From DATBLE01 sp963841405 (GTDB lineage: Bacteria > Actinomycetota > Thermoleophilia > Gaiellales > Gaiellaceae), in assembly GCA_963841405.1 (NCBI GenBank), contig CAWJCM010000007.1, positions 620,001-684,000 of the forward strand: a stretch of 64,000 nt of DNA, written 5' to 3'. The notes beneath the pieces are model-generated. The model saw nothing but the letters and a program-made list of their open reading frames with translations, did not search any database and was not told the origin of the DNA. Position 1 is the stretch's first letter; the number at the start of each line of letters is the position of its first letter. Made by a program: the position numbers and the translations under genes. Below, one piece after another: positions 8,040-16,211 of the stretch.

Positions 8040-9058
8040 CGCGGACCGGCGACGTCGGCGAGATCGGGAGGCGGTGCCGCGGAGACGCAGCGCAGGTAGA
8101 CCTCGTTCACGATCTCGTCCCGGGAGCGGCCGCGCGACTCGGCGATGAACGTCGGCGAGAAGACGAGCCGGTGGCCGAGGACAGGGGCGAACATCCGCTC
8201 GACGTCGTCGGGTGTCGTGAAGGCCCGCCCGTCGAGCAGCGCCCAGGCCCGCGAGGCACGTTCGAGCGCGAGGCTGCCGCGCACCGAGCCCCCGATCGAC
8301 ACCTCGGGTAGCTCGCGGGTGGCACGGACGAGCCTGATCGTCCAGCGGCGGACGAGCTCGTCCACGTACACGGCCGCGAGCGAAGCCTCCAGTCGGTCGA
8401 GCTCGGCGACGCTGACCACCGGCCGGAGCCGGTCGAGCGGATGGCCGTCCTGCTGGTCGAGGACGACCGCCAGCTCGTCCTCCTCGCCCGGGTAGCCGAG
8501 CCGAGCCTTCAGGAAGAAGCGGTCCAGCTGGGCCTCGGGCAGCGGAAACACGCCTTCGAACTCGATCGGGTTCTCGGTCGCCAGCACGAGGAACGGCTGC
8601 GGGAGGACGTACGTCTGTCCGTCGATCGTCACCTGGCGCTCCGCCATCGCCTCGAGCAGGGCCGACTGGGTCTTCGGCATCGCCCGGTTGATCTCGTCGA
8701 CGAGCACGACGTTCGCGAACAACGGTCCGCGGCGGAACTCGAAGTCCTGGCGCTTCTGGTCGTAGATGTTCACTCCCGTCACGTCGGAGGGCTGGAGGTC
8801 GGGCGTGCACTGGATGCGTGCGAAGGCGGTGTCCTCGACGCTGCGCGCGATCGCGCGGGCGAGCACCGTCTTCCCGGTACCGGGGACGTCCTCGAACAGG
8901 ACGTGCCCGTGGCAGGCGAGGGCGGCCAGCACCAGCTTGATCTCGCCGTGCTTGCCGCGCAGCACGCGCTCGACGTTCCCGAGCATGCGCCCGGCGATCT
9001 CGACCGCGCCCGCGAGCAGCTCCTCGCCCACGGCCTGCGGTTCGAGCTCCGTGCTCAC
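8021..9058 (-). CDS. MoxR-family AAA+ ATPase
   Basis: A 345-residue AAA+ ATPase of the MoxR/RavA clade. Walker A is VPGTGKT near residues 58-64, Walker B VVLVDEIN near 120, sensor 1 LATENPIEFEG, and the family insert FPLPEAQLDRFFLK is present, with sensor 2 in the C-terminal lid. MoxR ATPases act as chaperones that mature or insert metal cofactors into partner proteins, usually together with VWA proteins encoded downstream, exactly as here. First gene of the six-gene minus-strand operon. The GTG start lies six bases after a CATAAT hexamer, so the message is probably leaderless. Confidence 0.92.
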   Translation of the reverse strand: MSTELEPQAVGEELLAGAVEIAGRMLGNVERVLRGKHGEIKLVLAALACHGHVLFEDVPGTGKTVLARAIARSVEDTAFARIQCTPDLQPSDVTGVNIYDQKRQDFEFRRGPLFANVVLVDEINRAMPKTQSALLEAMAERQVTIDGQTYVLPQPFLVLATENPIEFEGVFPLPEAQLDRFFLKARLGYPGEEDELAVVLDQQDGHPLDRLRPVVSVAELDRLEASLAAVYVDELVRRWTIRLVRATRELPEVSIGGSVRGSLALERASRAWALLDGRAFTTPDDVERMFAPVLGHRLVFSPTFIAESRGRSRDEIVNEVYLRCVSAAPPPDLADVAGPRWTSPS

Positions 9059-9064
9059 GACGGA

Positions 9065-9070
9065 ATTATG
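9065..9070 (-). promoter_or_regulatory. -10 hexamer of the MoxR operon
   Basis: CATAAT on the minus strand, five of six matches to TATAAT, ending six bases before the GTG start of the MoxR gene. No -35 hexamer is obvious. The spacing puts transcription start at or next to the start codon, implying a leaderless mRNA. Confidence 0.55.
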
Positions 9071-9088
9071 GCCACGGCACGACCTCGC

Positions 9089-9118
9089 CTCGGGGACAGG
9101 CCCTTACCTGTCCCCGAG
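9089..9118. repeat. Perfect 12-base inverted repeat
   Basis: Arms CTCGGGGACAGG and CCTGTCCCCGAG around the loop CCCTTA. It sits between the MoxR operon and a gene fragment that reads into it. Its GGGACAG core is related to the GGGAC-N-GTCCC sites at 27091, 30705 and 39447. No T-run follows on either strand, so it looks more like a repeat element than a terminator. Confidence 0.6.
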
Positions 9119-9119
9119 A

Positions 9120-9368
9120 CGTCGGATCGGCCGCGGAGTTAGTCGTGCGGGAGCAAGCGGCCCAGGTGACGCGGACGCGCTGGACGGCCAGCGTCCAGTC
9201 GTCGTACCGGAACCTGGTCACCGGGTCGGTCGTGGCGGACTCGACCCTGACTGTGTGCGCGATCTCGTTGTTGTCGACCGTGATCCGCATCAGGCAGCGC
9301 GCACCAGGGCTGCCGCCGTAGCAGGCGGGCGTTTGGCTGGTACAGCTTGGCGCTCGCCGCGGCCGTTT
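9120..9368 (-). pseudogene. Possible remnant of a secreted cysteine-containing protein
   Basis: This 427-base gap contains a minus-strand stretch of about 80 codons with the codon habits of real genes in this window (ATC, ACG, GTC, GAC, AAC endings). It translates around CTSQTPACYGGSPGARC and then RITVDNNEIAHTVRVES and FRYDDWTLAVQRVRVTW. There is no plausible signal peptide or start, and the frame runs directly into the inverted repeat at 9089. I read it as a fragment of a formerly longer gene. The frame stays open to 9473, but its N-terminal part looks non-coding. Family not recognised; it could equally be a chance open frame. Confidence 0.3.
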
Positions 9369-9476
9369 TCTAGTCGTTCGGACCCCGACGGCCGAAGCTG
9401 CCGCGCGGATCCTGGCCCGGGAGGTAAGGACGCTGTTCGAGCCGGGAACGACGTTCGTAAGCGAGAATTCCACGGC

Positions 9477-9482
9477 TAGTCT
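9477..9482 (+). promoter_or_regulatory. -10 hexamer of the MFS gene
   Basis: TAGTCT ending six bases before the GTG start, the same geometry as at several other genes in this window. No clear -35. Confidence 0.45.
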
Positions 9483-9488
9483 CGGTTG

Positions 9489-10928
9489 GTGCGAGCCCGC
9501 CGCTTCATCCTGGTCGCGACCGTCGCCGGCTCATCGATCGCGTTCGTCGACGCCACCGTCCTCAACCTGGCGCTGCCCGCGATCGAGAAGGACTTCGACA
9601 CCGGTCTCGCCGGGGAGCAGTGGATCGTCCTCTCGTACTCCTTGATGCTGGCTGCCCTGTACCTGCCGGGCGGGGCGCTCGGCGACCGCTACGGGCGGCG
9701 GCTGGTCTTCCTCGCCGGGGTGATCGGCTTCGCGGTCGCCTCCGTGATCTGCGGCGCCGCTCCGAACGAGGGCGTGCTGATCGCGGGGCGCGTGCTCCAG
9801 GGCGCCGCCGGCGGGCTGCTGACGCCGACCAGCCTCGGTCTCCTGCGGGCAACCTTCGGGCAGGACAGCGGCTGGGCGATCGGCCTCTGGTCGTCCGGCA
9901 CGACCCTCGCCACCCTTGCCGGGCCGCCCGTCGGCGGGGCGTTGATCGACTGGGTCTCGTGGCGGTGGATCTTCTTCCTCAACCTCCCGATCGCCGCGGT
10001 CGCGGTGGTCTTCGTGCTCGCGGCCGGAGACCTCGACGAGGAGCGGAATACGGAGGGTCGCCTCGATCTGGCCGGCTCGGCGGTGGCGGCCGCCGCCTTC
10101 GGCGCACTGGCGTACGGGCTCGTCGAGGCAGGCCCGCGCGGGTTCGGCGACCCGCGCGTGCTGCTCGCGCTCGCCGTCGGGTTCGCTCTCCTGGCCGCGT
10201 TCGTGGTGGTCGAGCGCCGCGTCGCGAACCCGCTCGTCCCCACCGAGTTGCTGCATCGGCGTGTCTTCGTCGCCGGGAACATCGAAACGGTGCTGGTCTA
10301 CGGCGCTCTGTACGCCTCCGGGTTCCTGATCAACCTCTATCTCCAGGCGATCGGCTTCTCGTCGTTTGCCGTCGGCCTGCTCAGCCTGCCGACGAGCATC
10401 GTCCTGTTCCTCGGGGCTGCGTGGGGCGGCCGGCTCGCCGACCGGCGCGGGCCGCGGCTACCTCTGACCGTCGGGCCACTCGTCCTCGCGGTCGGCCTCC
10501 TGCTCTACTTCCTCATCCGCCCCGGGTCGAGCTGGGCGACGGTGATCCCCGGCGCGCTGATCTTCGGCGTCGGCCTCTGCGGGATCGTCGCACCGATCAC
10601 GGCGGTCGTGATGGAGGCCGCGCCGCACCGCCACTCCGGGCTGGCCGCCGGAGTGAGCATCACCGTGTCGCGCCTCGGCGGCCTGTTCGCGATCGCAATC
10701 GCCGGCCTGGTCGTCGCCTCGGTCTTCCACCGTCACGACGCCGCCCAGGGAAAGGTTCCGCTCGCCCGCGACGAGCCGGCCGAGGTCCGGGTCGCAGCAG
10801 AGGCCGCGTTCCGGGCCGGGATCCTGCTCTGTGTCGGCCTCTCGCTGGCGGGGGCGGCCGTGGCGTTCGTGGGGCTCCCCGGGCGCGAGCCGAGAGCGCG
10901 CGAGGCCGGTAGGCGCTCTCCCACTTGA
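9489..10928 (+). CDS. MFS transporter, DHA2 (EmrB/QacA) drug:H+ antiporter family
   Basis: A protein of about 479 residues with 14 predicted membrane helices. Family signatures: FVDATVLNLALPAIEKDF at helix 1, motif A GGALGDRYGRRLVF near residue 60-73, and motif C in TLAGPPVGGALIDWVSWRWI near residue 145. These place it in the 14-helix DHA2 family, which exports lipophilic drugs or dyes by proton antiport. GTG is preferred over the adjacent upstream TTG because it keeps a six-base gap from TAGTCT. No adjacent regulator of the TetR or MarR type. The next gene starts 72 bases downstream with its own promoter. Confidence 0.85.
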   Translation: MRARRFILVATVAGSSIAFVDATVLNLALPAIEKDFDTGLAGEQWIVLSYSLMLAALYLPGGALGDRYGRRLVFLAGVIGFAVASVICGAAPNEGVLIAGRVLQGAAGGLLTPTSLGLLRATFGQDSGWAIGLWSSGTTLATLAGPPVGGALIDWVSWRWIFFLNLPIAAVAVVFVLAAGDLDEERNTEGRLDLAGSAVAAAAFGALAYGLVEAGPRGFGDPRVLLALAVGFALLAAFVVVERRVANPLVPTELLHRRVFVAGNIETVLVYGALYASGFLINLYLQAIGFSSFAVGLLSLPTSIVLFLGAAWGGRLADRRGPRLPLTVGPLVLAVGLLLYFLIRPGSSWATVIPGALIFGVGLCGIVAPITAVVMEAAPHRHSGLAAGVSITVSRLGGLFAIAIAGLVVASVFHRHDAAQGKVPLARDEPAEVRVAAEAAFRAGILLCVGLSLAGAAVAFVGLPGREPRAREAGRRSPT

Positions 10929-10953
10929 AACCGGGAGCGCTTCACTCGATACT
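10925..10953 (+). promoter_or_regulatory. Sigma-70-type promoter for the solute-binding protein
   Basis: TTGAAA, a 17-base spacer, then GATACT. The -35 hexamer overlaps the stop codon of the MFS gene. About 47 bases of leader with a GGAGG ribosome site lie before the downstream GTG. This leadered layout contrasts with the leaderless starts elsewhere. Confidence 0.4.
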
Positions 10954-11000
10954 GACCGGGCTCGTGGGGAAAGCGAGCGTCCAACAACGAGGAGGTTGGA

Positions 11001-12308
11001 GTGACGAAGCGTCTTCTGGCAGCGTTCGCGATCGCCGTCGTCGGAACGCTGGTGCTTGCCACCGTCGGTTCCGGCGGGACGAGCAAGAAGCAGGCAACTC
11101 CGCTACCCGCCTCGTCGTGCGCTCCGATCGTCTACAAGGGCTCCGGAAGTCCGAAGTACCTGATCGCGTCCGACCTCCCGCTCCAGGGCTCTGGCCGGAC
11201 TCAGACGATCGAGATGACGAAGGCGATTCAGTTCATCCTGGCCGGCGCGGGTTGGAAGGCCGGCGCCTACACGATCGGTTACCAGTCGTGCGACGACGCG
11301 ACGGCCCAGGCGGGCAAGTGGGACTCGGCGAAGTGCTCGACCAATGCGAACGCGATTGCCCGTGACAAGGACGTGATCGGCGAGATCGGCACGTTCAACT
11401 CCGGTTGCGCGACGATCGAAATCCCGATCCTCAACCGGGCGCCCAATGGCCCGGTGGCGATGATCAGCCCGGCCAACACGCAGGTCGGCCTGACGTCGAG
11501 CGGCCCCGGTACGGCTCCCGGCGAGCCGAACAAGTACTACCCGACGGGCAAGCGAAACTACGCCCGGGTCGTCGCCCACGACGCCTATCAGGGCGCCGCG
11601 GACGCGGTGCTCGCGCAGCGCCTGAAGGTGACGAAGCTCTACATCCTCAACGACAAGGAGTCGTACGGGCTCGGTGTCGCGACGAACATGCGGAATGCGG
11701 CGCAGAAGCTCAAGATCAAGGTCGTCGGGTTCGAGGCGTTCGACGCGAAGGCGTCGAGCTACCAGGCGCTCGCCACGAAGATCAAGGGCAAGGGGGCGAA
11801 CGGCGTCTTCGTCGGCGGTTTGATCTGCGAGAACGGCGGGAAGCTGCTCAAGGATCTGCGGTCCGCGCTCGGCGCCGGGGTCAAGCTGATCCTGCCGGAC
11901 GGCTTCACTCCGATCTCGGCCGTGGCCCAGGGCGCGGGCGCGGCGGCCAACGGCGCGTACGTCAGCGTCGCCGGCCTGCCGAACTCGAAGCTGAAGGGCA
12001 CGGGCAAGGCCTTCCTGGCCGCGTTTGCCAAGGCGAACAAGGGCAAGCAGCCGGATCCGTACTCGGTGTACGCTGCTCAGGCGGCCGTGGCGATGCTGTC
12101 CGCAATCGCCCACTCGAACGGCACGCGGGCGAACGTCGCCGCTCAGTTGTTCAAGGTCAACCTGAAGAACAGCATCCTCGGCAACGTCTCCTTCAACGCC
12201 CAGGGCGACGTGAAGGGAGGCCCGGTTGCGATCTACCGGATCAAAGGTGGCAAGAGCACCGACTACACGGTGATCTCGCCTCCTGCATCGCTGGTCAAGG
12301 CCAGCTAG
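11001..12308 (+). CDS. Branched-chain-amino-acid-type ABC solute-binding protein (Peripla_BP_6)
   Basis: A 435-residue exported protein. The signal peptide is MTKRLLAAFAIAVVGTLVLA with no lipobox cysteine at the usual spot. The mature part has the type I periplasmic-binding fold of LivK-like proteins: DLPLQGSGRTQTIEMTKAIQ, then GTFNSGCATIEIPILN and PVAMISPANTQVGLT in lobe one, and VVAHDAYQGAADA leading into KLYILNDKESYGLGVA in lobe two. Likely binds amino acids or related small ligands outside the membrane. The ribosome site GAGGAGG lies eight bases before the GTG. No permease or ATPase genes are adjacent, so it is an orphan receptor. A strong terminator follows. Confidence 0.85.
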   Translation: MTKRLLAAFAIAVVGTLVLATVGSGGTSKKQATPLPASSCAPIVYKGSGSPKYLIASDLPLQGSGRTQTIEMTKAIQFILAGAGWKAGAYTIGYQSCDDATAQAGKWDSAKCSTNANAIARDKDVIGEIGTFNSGCATIEIPILNRAPNGPVAMISPANTQVGLTSSGPGTAPGEPNKYYPTGKRNYARVVAHDAYQGAADAVLAQRLKVTKLYILNDKESYGLGVATNMRNAAQKLKIKVVGFEAFDAKASSYQALATKIKGKGANGVFVGGLICENGGKLLKDLRSALGAGVKLILPDGFTPISAVAQGAGAAANGAYVSVAGLPNSKLKGTGKAFLAAFAKANKGKQPDPYSVYAAQAAVAMLSAIAHSNGTRANVAAQLFKVNLKNSILGNVSFNAQGDVKGGPVAIYRIKGGKSTDYTVISPPASLVKAS

Positions 12309-12333
12309 GCATCACCAGGCGATCGATCCCCGG

Positions 12334-12367
12334 AGGGGGAGGGCACAGGCCCTCCCCCTCTTGTTTC
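12334..12367 (+). terminator. Intrinsic terminator of the solute-binding-protein gene
   Basis: Ten-base stem AGGGGGAGGG / CCCTCCCCCT with a CACAGG loop, followed by the T-rich tail CTTGTTTC. It starts about 25 bases after the stop codon and precedes the oxidase operon promoter. Confidence 0.8.
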
Positions 12368-12405
12368 TGCAGATGGGTATGGCTGCGCAGGCGGTAGGAA
12401 TTCAC

Positions 12406-12411
12406 TAGTCT
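12406..12411 (+). promoter_or_regulatory. -10 hexamer of the cytochrome oxidase operon
   Basis: TAGTCT lying ten bases before the GTG of ctaC. Any leader would be only a few bases long. Confidence 0.4.
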
Positions 12412-12421
12412 CGGTTTCTCC

Positions 12422-13438
12422 GTGCGTAGGGGTTCGATTCTCCAGCTGGTCGGGCTGGGCATCCTGTTCGGCGGTGCGGCGACGCTGGTCGCGGTCCTGA
12501 TCCCCTGGCTGCCGCCGGTCGCCTCGAAGCAGCGGGACCGGATCGACTTCGTCTTCTGGTTCACGACCGGGATCGCGATCGCCGTCTTCGCGCTCGTCGC
12601 TGCGGTGATCGCGTACTCGCTGATCAAGTTCCGCGTCCATCCCGACGACGACTCCGACGGCCCGCCGATCCACGGCCACACGGGAGTCGAGATCGTCTGG
12701 ACCGCCGTGCCCGCGATCCTGGTCACGGCGATCTCGATCGTCTCCAGCATCGTCCTCGTCCAGAACGACGATGCCGGCAAGAACCACATGAACGTGAACG
12801 TGACAGCGCGCCAGTTCGCCTGGTCGTTCTCGTACCCGGGGCAGGGTGAGCTGACCTCGGCGCAGCTCCGGCTCCCGCTCGGCCGGCCCGTGCTGCTCCA
12901 CCTGCGCGCCCTCGACGTCATCCACTCGTTCTGGGTCCCGGAGTTCGGCCAGAAGCAGGACGCCGTCCCGGGGCATGACACGAGCCTCGTGATCACGCCG
13001 ACCAAGCTCGGCACCTACCCCGTGATCTGCACCGAGCTCTGCGGGTTCGGCCATGCGCTGATGCGGACGTCCGCAATCGTGATGAAGCCCGCCGCGTTCC
13101 AGGCCTGGGTGCACGAGCAGGAGAACGCGGCCAAGGGGCCCCCGGGCCGCGCCGGGCAGGCGGTCTTCGCGAGCAACGGCTGTGCCGGCTGCCACACGCT
13201 GAAAGCGGCAAACGCCACGGGCACGGCCGGCCCCGACCTCGATAAGCTGCCCGCGTACGCGAAGCAGGCGGGCAAGCCGCTCGAGGACTTCGTCAGAGAG
13301 TCGATCGTCGATCCGAACGCCTACGTCCAGCCGGGCTTTCCGAAGAACCTGATGCCTTCCTTCTCGACGCTGCCGAAGGACCAGCTGGGCGCGGTCGTCA
13401 CCTATCTGGTCGACTCGACCAGGGGAGGAGGCCAGTGA
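12422..13438 (+). CDS. ctaC: Cytochrome c oxidase subunit II with fused C-terminal cytochrome c
   Basis: A 338-residue membrane protein. Two N-terminal helices (ILQLVGLGILFGGAATLVAVLIPW and FWFTTGIAIAVFALVAAVIAYSL) anchor a cupredoxin domain. The binuclear CuA site is visible as CTELCGFGHALM near residues 203-214, after the upstream His in VIHSFWVPEF. A C-terminal c-type haem motif CAGCH near residue 260 and a following methionine (LMPSFSTL) make it a caa3-type subunit II that can take electrons without a separate cytochrome. It oxidises cytochrome c and passes electrons to subunit I. GTG start. Its stop overlaps the ctaD start as GTGA. Confidence 0.95.
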   Translation: MRRGSILQLVGLGILFGGAATLVAVLIPWLPPVASKQRDRIDFVFWFTTGIAIAVFALVAAVIAYSLIKFRVHPDDDSDGPPIHGHTGVEIVWTAVPAILVTAISIVSSIVLVQNDDAGKNHMNVNVTARQFAWSFSYPGQGELTSAQLRLPLGRPVLLHLRALDVIHSFWVPEFGQKQDAVPGHDTSLVITPTKLGTYPVICTELCGFGHALMRTSAIVMKPAAFQAWVHEQENAAKGPPGRAGQAVFASNGCAGCHTLKAANATGTAGPDLDKLPAYAKQAGKPLEDFVRESIVDPNAYVQPGFPKNLMPSFSTLPKDQLGAVVTYLVDSTRGGGQ

Positions 13439-15375
13439 CCACCGCTGTCGCCGGGCACCACCTCCCCGTCGACGCGCCCAGGTCGCCGAAGACGGCCCGC
13501 GACTACTTCCTGAAGGCCGGCTGGATCCGCGCCGCCTGGATGACCTGCCTGTTCTGGGGGATCGGGCTGGGCCTCGTCGTGATCTTCCGCGCGTGGGCCG
13601 GGTGGCAGCCGCTCTTCGACTGGCCGGTGATCACCGTGGTCGCCACGCTGACGGCGGCGCCGATCGGCTTCCTCGCCGGGCTCGGCGCGTTCGACTACTG
13701 GGCGCGCTACGCGATCGGAGCGCCGACCGTCCCGGAGGACCACTCGACGCACGGCGGGCGCACCTGGCACGACTACTTCCGCCCGAACACCGACCACAAG
13801 GTGATCGGCATCCAATACTTGGTCACGACGATCTTCTTCTTCGTCGCGGGCGGGATGATGGCGATGCTCTTCCGGGCCGAGCTCGCGCGGCCGGGGATGC
13901 AGTTCGTCGACAACCAGACCTTCAACGGCCTGGTCTCGGTGCACGCGGCACTGATGATCTTCCTGTTCGTGATTCCGGCCTTCGCCGGGCTCGGCAACTA
14001 CGTGATCCCGCTGATGATCGGCGCGCCGGACATGGCGTTCCCGCGCCTGAACGCGCTGTCCTACTGGCTGCTGCCGATCGCCGGCTTCATGATGCTGCTC
14101 AGCTTCCTCGTCCCCGGTGGCGCCTTCGCCACGGGCTGGACCGGCTACGCGCCGCTCGCGACCGACCAGCCGCTGGGGCAGGTGTTCTTCAACATGGGCG
14201 TCCAGTGGGCAGGTGCGTCGTCGATCATGACCGCGCTCAACTTCCTGGTCACGATCATCACGATGCGGGCGCCGGGGATGACCTTCTGGCGGATGCCGCT
14301 GCTGGTGTGGGCCAACTTCACGACCTCGCTGCTGGTCGTGATCGCGACGCCGTTCATCGCCGGCTCGCAGTTCTTCGTGATGTTCGACCGGATCATGCAC
14401 ACCAACTTCTTCGACGCGGCCGAGGGCGGCTATGTGCTCGGGTACCAGCACATCTTCTGGTTCTACTCGCACCCGGCCGTCTACATCATGATGCTGCCCG
14501 GCTTCGGGATAGCCTCGGAGGTCATATCGACCATGGCCCGGAAGCCGATCTTCGGCTACCGGCTGATGGCGCTCTCGCTGATGGCCATCCTCGTGCTCGG
14601 CTTCTCGGTCTGGGCGCACCACATGTTCGTCGCCGGAGTCGCCCCCTGGCTGCGGATCCCGATGATGGTCACGTCGATGATCATCGCGGTACCGACGGGG
14701 ATCAAGGTGTTCTCCTGGCTGGCGACGACCTGGGAGGGGCGGATCCACCTGAACACGCCGATGCTGTTCGCACTCGGCTTCGTGTCGATGTTCGTGATCG
14801 GCGGCCTCTCCGGGATCTACCTCGCGGCCGTGCCGATCGACATCCACGTCTCCGACACGTACTTCGTGGTCGCCCACATCCACTACGTGCTGTTCGGCGG
14901 CTCCCTGTTCACGATCTTCGCCGGCATCTACTACTGGTTCCCGAAGATGACCGGCCGCATGTTCGACGAGCGGCTCGGGAAGCTCCACTTCTGGATGACG
15001 TTCATCGGTTTCAACGTCACGTTCTTCCCGATGCACTGGCTCGGGACGCAGGGGATGCCGCGCCGCGTGTCCGACTACGACCCGCGCTTCGGCAACTGGA
15101 ACATGCTGATCTCGATCGCCTCGTTCTGCCTCGGCGCGTCGATCATCGTGTTCCTCTACAACATGATCGTCAGCTGGGCGCGCGGCCCCGAGGCCGGCCC
15201 GAACCCGTGGCGGTCGCGGACGCTCGAGTGGCAGGTCTCGTCCCCGCCGCCGTACTTCAACTTCGACGAGCTGCCGCAGGTGGTCGGCAGCCCGTACGAG
15301 TACGGCGTCCCCGACGCGCGGCACGCGGTCTTCAACGGCGACCGGACGACGCAGCTCGAAGAGGTGCACTCGTGA
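13435..15375 (+). CDS. ctaD: Cytochrome c oxidase subunit I
   Basis: A 646-residue haem-copper oxidase catalytic subunit with about 14 helices. The CuB ligand and cross-linked tyrosine motif is seen as FWFYSHPAVYIMMLPGFG near residue 340. HHMFVAG supplies the His pair, and FVVAHIHYVLFGG supplies the haem a3 and haem a ligands near residue 480. The first low-spin haem ligand lies in LVSVHAALMIFLF. The N-terminal 65 residues add two helices before the canonical core (DHKVIGIQYLVTTIFFFVAGG). It reduces oxygen to water and pumps protons. Coupled by overlap to ctaC upstream and to the Usp-like gene downstream. Confidence 0.95.
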   Translation: MTTAVAGHHLPVDAPRSPKTARDYFLKAGWIRAAWMTCLFWGIGLGLVVIFRAWAGWQPLFDWPVITVVATLTAAPIGFLAGLGAFDYWARYAIGAPTVPEDHSTHGGRTWHDYFRPNTDHKVIGIQYLVTTIFFFVAGGMMAMLFRAELARPGMQFVDNQTFNGLVSVHAALMIFLFVIPAFAGLGNYVIPLMIGAPDMAFPRLNALSYWLLPIAGFMMLLSFLVPGGAFATGWTGYAPLATDQPLGQVFFNMGVQWAGASSIMTALNFLVTIITMRAPGMTFWRMPLLVWANFTTSLLVVIATPFIAGSQFFVMFDRIMHTNFFDAAEGGYVLGYQHIFWFYSHPAVYIMMLPGFGIASEVISTMARKPIFGYRLMALSLMAILVLGFSVWAHHMFVAGVAPWLRIPMMVTSMIIAVPTGIKVFSWLATTWEGRIHLNTPMLFALGFVSMFVIGGLSGIYLAAVPIDIHVSDTYFVVAHIHYVLFGGSLFTIFAGIYYWFPKMTGRMFDERLGKLHFWMTFIGFNVTFFPMHWLGTQGMPRRVSDYDPRFGNWNMLISIASFCLGASIIVFLYNMIVSWARGPEAGPNPWRSRTLEWQVSSPPPYFNFDELPQVVGSPYEYGVPDARHAVFNGDRTTQLEEVHS

Positions 15376-16211
15376 GCCACCTGCTCGTGATCGCGAACGA
15401 GACGGTCGCCGGCAAGGAGCTGACCGAGGCGGTCCGGCGGCACACGGAGGCCGGTCTGCAGGTGACGGTCGTCTGCCCGGTGAACGCGCCGCGCGAGGGG
15501 TACGTCGTCTACCAGGACACGCGGCGCGCGGCTGCGCGACGCCGACTGGACAGGGCGCTCGCCGACCTGCGTGAGGCGGGAATCGTGGCCGACGGCTTCG
15601 TCGTCGACGCCGACCCGGTCGACGCCGTGCGCGACGCCCTCGCCCAGCTCGAGCCGCCGGTCACCGAGATCGTCGTCTCCACACATCCCGAGCAGAAGTC
15701 CGGGTGGCTGCGGCGCGATGTCCTCGAGGAGATCAGCAAGGCGGCGGGCGCCGTTCCGGTCGAGCACGTCGTCGTCGACCTCTCACGGCAGGGCGGAGGG
15801 GCGAACGTGCTCGTGATCGCCAACGAGACGGTGCTCGGCGAGACGCTCCTACGGACGATCAAGGATCGCGCTGCGGAGGAGCCGCCGGCGAGCTTCATGC
15901 TCGTCTGTCCGCAGAGCGATCCGGCGCGGCACGACCACCCCGAGGCGGAGCGCCGCCTGCGGCGTGCTCTGGCCGCCCTGCGCGGCGCGGGCATCGACGC
16001 GCACGGACAGATCGCGCACCCCGACCCCTACACGGCCGCGATGCAAGCAGTGCACGACGAGCGCGTCGACGAGATCGTCGTCTCGACGTTCCCGGGTGAG
16101 GCCCGCTCGAGCTGGCTGCGCAAGGACGTGGTCACGCGGCTGCGCGACGCCACCGGCCTGCCGGTCGAGCACGTCGAGGTCGAGCCGGAACCTGCGGCGG
16201 TCGCCAGGTGA
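15372..16211 (+). CDS. Tandem Usp-like two-domain protein inside the oxidase operon
   Basis: A 279-residue soluble protein made of two homologous halves of about 135 residues. Each half starts with a strand ending VIANETV.G, continues with a VVCP or LVCP strand and an Arg-rich helix, then a (DA/HP)DP turn, and ends with EIVVST(H/F)P...S.WLR.DV followed by VPVEHV or LPVEHV. The alternating alpha/beta pattern is that of universal stress protein/HUP domains, but the ATP-binding G-2X-G-9X-G(S/T) motif is not seen. A third copy occurs at 16865. It overlaps both ctaD and ctaE by four bases, so it should be made in oxidase stoichiometry. Function unknown; oxidase assembly or sensing is a guess. Confidence 0.8.
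   Translation: MSHLLVIANETVAGKELTEAVRRHTEAGLQVTVVCPVNAPREGYVVYQDTRRAAARRRLDRALADLREAGIVADGFVVDADPVDAVRDALAQLEPPVTEIVVSTHPEQKSGWLRRDVLEEISKAAGAVPVEHVVVDLSRQGGGANVLVIANETVLGETLLRTIKDRAAEEPPASFMLVCPQSDPARHDHPEAERRLRRALAALRGAGIDAHGQIAHPDPYTAAMQAVHDERVDEIVVSTFPGEARSSWLRKDVVTRLRDATGLPVEHVEVEPEPAAVAR

Noticed and set aside
9066..9473. The whole minus-strand frame as an intact protein gene
   Set aside because: Its N-terminal third is basic low-complexity sequence with no signal peptide or ribosome site; only the middle looks coding, so it is listed as a remnant.
12424..12445. GGGGTTCGATTCTCC resembling a tRNA T-arm
   Set aside because: It is the first codons of ctaC; no acceptor, anticodon or D-arm can be formed around it.
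13593..15371. A long open frame in another register across ctaD
   Set aside because: Low-complexity Arg/Asp sequence; only its last part, from the GTG at 15372, is the real Usp-like gene.
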